Program-made: the position numbers and the translations under genes
Notes under the pieces: generated by a model
Database searches by the model: none
Told to the model about the DNA's origin: nothing
Seen by the model: the letters and a program-made list of their open reading frames with translations, nothing else
In this document: positions 5,210-7,536 of the stretch, piece by piece
How positions within the stretch are numbered: position 1 is the stretch's first letter
Layout of the letters: every line of letters begins with the position of its first letter
DNA from: an uncultured Methanomassiliicoccales archaeon
GTDB taxonomy: Archaea > Thermoplasmatota > Thermoplasmata > SG8-5
Direction: 5' to 3'
Length of the DNA stretch: 7,536 nucleotides
Assembly (NCBI GenBank): GCA_938004075.1
Contig: CALKWP010000036.1
Location: forward strand, 1 to 7,536

Positions 5210-6412
5210 ATGGATTCCGGACTGTATCTCAGAATGTTCTCCCAACCGGATGATGCGAGGGCATGCATGCTGGACATCGGAGTATGCCCCGACGCGCTGG
5301 ACATAATGCTCCCGAAGATGAGGCATCTGGCATTCATGATCAGAGGCCTTGACCCGCGGGCAGCCAACATTCTCAAGCAGGAGATGCTGGCCGTAGGCGG
5401 CGAGGCCGCGACATCCTACCACGTGATATGCGACCTCTCCAAGCCGACCGATTGCCTTCTCGCCGGAACAGAAAGGCAGCTTTCCATCGTCATTCCGAAA
5501 CTGGCATGTCAGCCGTTCGGCCTTGCGAAACTGGCATCCGCAATTGATTGCGCTATTCGGGCGCTTTCATCTTCGAATTGCCGCAATTTCGGGCAGCTGG
5601 AGCTCGGTAACCGCACTATCCTGATGGGAATCCTGAATGTAACTCCCGACTCTTTCTCCGGCGACGGAACCACCGATGTCCAGACAGCCATCGACAGGGG
5701 TTTGGCAATGTCCTCTCAAGGAGCCAGCATAATCGATGTCGGGGGCGAATCCACAAGGCCAGGTGCGGACCAGCCGATGACCGAAGAAGAGTTGGCCCGG
5801 GTCATTCCAGTGATTGAAGGATTGGCATCCAGATTGAACATCCCAATCTCCATTGACAGCCGCAACCCGGAAGTGGTGCGCCGGTCGTTAGCAGCCGGAG
5901 CCAGCATCGTCAACCTTGTCGGCGGGCTGCGAAGCAGGGAGATGGCCCGTGTCATTGCTGAGGCGGGTGCCCCTGTCATCCTGATGCATATGCAGGGCGA
6001 GCCAGGCGATATGCAACAAAATCCAATTTACAGCGATGTGGTTGATGACATCGTTTCGGAATTGAGACGCCAGATATCATCGGCAATTGAAGCCGGAATC
6101 ACCTCTGAGAACATTGCCATTGACCCAGGCATCGGCTTCGGGAAAGCAGCGGAGCACAACCTTGAAATATTGCGAAGGTTGGGCGAATTCAGGATACTGG
6201 GCGTTCCAATTGTGATTGGCACTTCAAGAAAATCATTCATCGGGAAGGTTCTCGGCACAGAGGTTGATGACCGCCTGGAAGGCAGCCTCGCAACCGCAGT
6301 ACTGGCATCGGCTCAAGGCGCTGACATCGTGAGGGCGCATGACGTCAAGGAAACAGCGAGAGCCATCAGAATGGCCGATGCGGTCTCAGGCGATAAGCAA
6401 AGAAATTCATAA
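5210..6412 (+). CDS. folP: Dihydropteroate synthase with N-terminal extension
   Basis: Condenses a 6-hydroxymethyl-pterin diphosphate with a p-aminobenzoate-type amine in folate or methanopterin-type cofactor synthesis; cytoplasmic TIM barrel. The catalytic domain spans about 128-390: MGILNVTPDSFSGDG (139-153), IIDVGGESTRPGA (174-186), SIDS (D216), VNLV (N235), LMHMQGEP (258-265), IDPGIGFGK (D305), TSRKSFIG (K341) and RAHDV (R375, H377). All key pterin- and diphosphate-binding residues are present, although the Asp usually following the Asn of the NDV motif is Leu236. The 400-residue length exceeds the usual 270-290 because of an N-terminal block of about 125 residues containing LPKMRHLAFMIRGLDPR, AANILKQEML (51-60), GGEAA and QPFGL (102-105 region). 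I recall comparable extensions in some archaeal and Chloroflexota DHPS. The TATA spacing supports the ATG at 5210. Whether the product is folate or methanopterin cannot be decided here. Confidence 0.94.
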   Translation: MDSGLYLRMFSQPDDARACMLDIGVCPDALDIMLPKMRHLAFMIRGLDPRAANILKQEMLAVGGEAATSYHVICDLSKPTDCLLAGTERQLSIVIPKLACQPFGLAKLASAIDCAIRALSSSNCRNFGQLELGNRTILMGILNVTPDSFSGDGTTDVQTAIDRGLAMSSQGASIIDVGGESTRPGADQPMTEEELARVIPVIEGLASRLNIPISIDSRNPEVVRRSLAAGASIVNLVGGLRSREMARVIAEAGAPVILMHMQGEPGDMQQNPIYSDVVDDIVSELRRQISSAIEAGITSENIAIDPGIGFGKAAEHNLEILRRLGEFRILGVPIVIGTSRKSFIGKVLGTEVDDRLEGSLATAVLASAQGADIVRAHDVKETARAIRMADAVSGDKQRNS

Positions 6413-6440
6413 TATCATATATTGATAAATCGCAATAAGT

Positions 6441-6448
6441 ATTAAATA
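6441..6448 (+). promoter_or_regulatory. Probable TATA box of the secreted beta-helix gene
   Basis: ATTAAATA, centred 28.5 bp upstream of the ATG at 6473, in the 60-bp gap after folP. It supports ATG 6473 rather than the in-frame TTG at 6461. An inverted repeat TATCA-N5-TGATA (6413-6427) lies just upstream and may be chance in AT-rich DNA. Confidence 0.6.
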
Positions 6449-6472
6449 AGCCCATTCTCATTGTTTTATCTG

Positions 6473-7490
6473 ATGAAAACCAGGGCAGTAATTGTTCTCA
6501 CACTCATTATATTCATTTCGAGCATGGGTCCAGGAACCGCTTCATCCGGAGACACAGCACCAGAAGAACCACTGGCTCCTCCAGCCCCCATCACCGGCTT
6601 GGTCATCATTGACTATGATTGGTCAGTGACGAACATACAAAGGTTCCTGAACGCAACAATATACCTCACTGGCAACCTGACCGTGGCAAGCACAGGCAAC
6701 CTGGAATTTGTGAACACCACTCTGGCATTGAACATCAGCAGGAACGGCCAGTATAAAATTAAGGTTGACGGAAAATTCACCATGGCCGACCTGGACATGG
6801 ATCCATCGACGCAGGCCGATGCCAGCTTGATCAAGTCGAACAACACGGCATTCAAATATTTCTTCCAGGCTGTTGCGGGTTCAAGCGTGTTTCTCTATAA
6901 CAGCATATTGAGAAACTGCGGGTACGATGGCCAGAGCCAGGGCATGACATTATCCGGAACCGCGATATTGGATGGCATGCTGTTCCAGAACAATTATTTC
7001 GGGCTGGTTGCGAAATCCAGCAATGTAATGGTTCTCAACAGCACCTTTTCGGGTGGCTATTATGGAATTTACAGCTATTTCTGCAATCCAACCCTGAGAA
7101 ATCTTACGATAATCGGCAGCTCTGTCCGGGGAATGTATCTCTATTATTCGACGCCAGTGCTGGAGGATTGCGTTCTCCTGAATAACAGGGTCGGCTTATA
7201 TTTACAGAATTCCGAGCCGCGGGCGCTGAGGTGCAACATCACGGGTTCGCAGACCGCCGGCATCTCTGCCTGGTATTCTTCTCCGCTTCTGGAAGATTCA
7301 TGGCTTTCAAACATCATTGACATGGAAGTGAGGATTGGCTCATTCCCGAGATTGCTCAATACACAATTCAATGAATCGCGGGTTTCAGTTGACCTCGGGT
7401 ACTACGCATCTGTAGGCCAGCATCTGAAAGTGGCCGTGGTAAATTCCACCGGAGCGCCTCAGCCGGATATCACGGTCGCGGTCCTTGATG
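6473..7490 (+). CDS. Secreted right-handed beta-helix repeat protein, 3' truncated
   Basis: An exported, probably cell-surface protein of unknown function. From ATG 6473 it begins MKTRAVIVLTLIIFISSMG, a typical signal peptide (positive n-region, hydrophobic core), with likely cleavage near TASS (about 22-25). A Pro/Glu-rich linker (TAPEEPLAPPAP) follows. Residues about 40-310 form a parallel beta-helix of the NosD/PbH1 type: the last coils have the pattern P-x-L-x(4)-I/V/L-x(n)-G-I/L-Y-x(n)-S, with prolines at 206, 228, 249, 271 and 292. After about 312 the text (VAVVNSTGAPQPDITVAVLD) looks like the start of a carboxypeptidase-regulatory or Ig-like domain. Ten N-x-S/T sequons suggest N-glycosylation. 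The gene is not complete: genomic sequence ends at 7490 and is followed by sequencing adapter, so the stop at 7523-7525 and the residues after Asp339 are artefacts. Substrate or partner is unknown. Confidence 0.85.
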
Positions 7491-7536
7491 AGATCGGAAG
7501 AGCGTCGTGTAGGGAAAGAGTGTAGATCTCGGTGGT
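7491..7536. other. Illumina TruSeq adapter sequence (assembly contamination)
   Basis: The last 46 bases begin AGATCGGAAGAGCGTCGTGT and continue, base for base, as the reverse complement of the TruSeq universal adapter. They would run next into the flow-cell P5 end. They are not genomic. Translated in the frame of the upstream gene they give IGRASCRERV and a stop, a peptide recognisable as an adapter product in protein databases. The true contig should end at 7490. Confidence 0.98.

Noticed and set aside
5132..5422. Long upstream extension of the MBL hydrolase frame, overlapping folP on the opposite strand
   Set aside because: The extension has no family similarity, lies antisense to a better-supported N-terminal domain of folP, and starts at 5131 or 5146 give the normal MBL N-terminus.
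6413..6427. TATCA-N5-TGATA inverted repeat after folP as a terminator or operator
   Set aside because: Five-base AT-rich arms with no GC stem or T-run are too weak to call without conservation data.
6461..6472. TTG start four codons before the secreted protein's ATG
   Set aside because: The TATA box and signal-peptide layout favour ATG 6473; a TTG would place non-basic residues before the n-region.
1..7490. tRNA or rRNA genes, CRISPR repeats, insertion-sequence ends, or an FMN riboswitch upstream of ribB
   Set aside because: No such structure was seen by reading either strand; intergenic gaps are 112 bp or shorter and are explained by promoters.
7491..7525. Adapter-encoded tail and stop codon as a real C-terminus
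   Set aside because: The bases are adapter sequence, so neither the peptide nor the stop belongs to the gene.

Overview
The window is archaeal chromosomal DNA, most likely from a member of the Thermoplasmata or a related euryarchaeal lineage assembled from metagenomic or single-cell reads. The evidence is an archaeal-type riboflavin synthase (RibC), an archaea-specific FAD synthetase (RibL), a type 2 methionine aminopeptidase, TATA-box promoters about 26-28 bp upstream of start codons, and a secreted beta-helix protein of a kind common in Thermoplasmata. The phylum call is inference; the archaeal call is firm. No RNA gene, mobile element or CRISPR array was seen.

Left part (1-1911, minus strand): a tightly packed flavin operon transcribed ribB > ribL > ribC > ribH, with ribH cut by the window start. 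RibB makes the four-carbon unit, RibH makes lumazine, RibC makes riboflavin and RibL adenylylates FMN to FAD. The CTP-dependent riboflavin kinase and the GTP-derived branch are not in the window.

Middle part: a divergent intergenic region (1912-2023) separates ribB from an M29-like aminopeptidase-family gene on the plus strand that seems to lack several metal ligands. It converges, with a 3-nt gap, on a second minus-strand operon (2975-5131): an MBL-fold hydrolase, then TsaC/YrdC (tRNA t6A synthesis), then MetAP2 (N-terminal methionine removal). The last two are protein-synthesis and maturation functions.

Right part: divergent from the MBL gene is folP, a dihydropteroate synthase with a roughly 125-residue N-terminal extension. 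It is followed by a secreted, sequon-rich, right-handed beta-helix protein that runs into the right end.

The final 46 bases (7491-7536) are not biological. They match exactly the reverse complement of the Illumina TruSeq universal adapter, so the beta-helix gene is truncated and its apparent C-terminus and stop codon are artefacts. Apart from this, the window holds mostly housekeeping genes. I found no convincing new multi-gene system; the best biological leads are the metal-ligand-depleted M29 homologue and a consistent pattern of apparently leaderless first genes.
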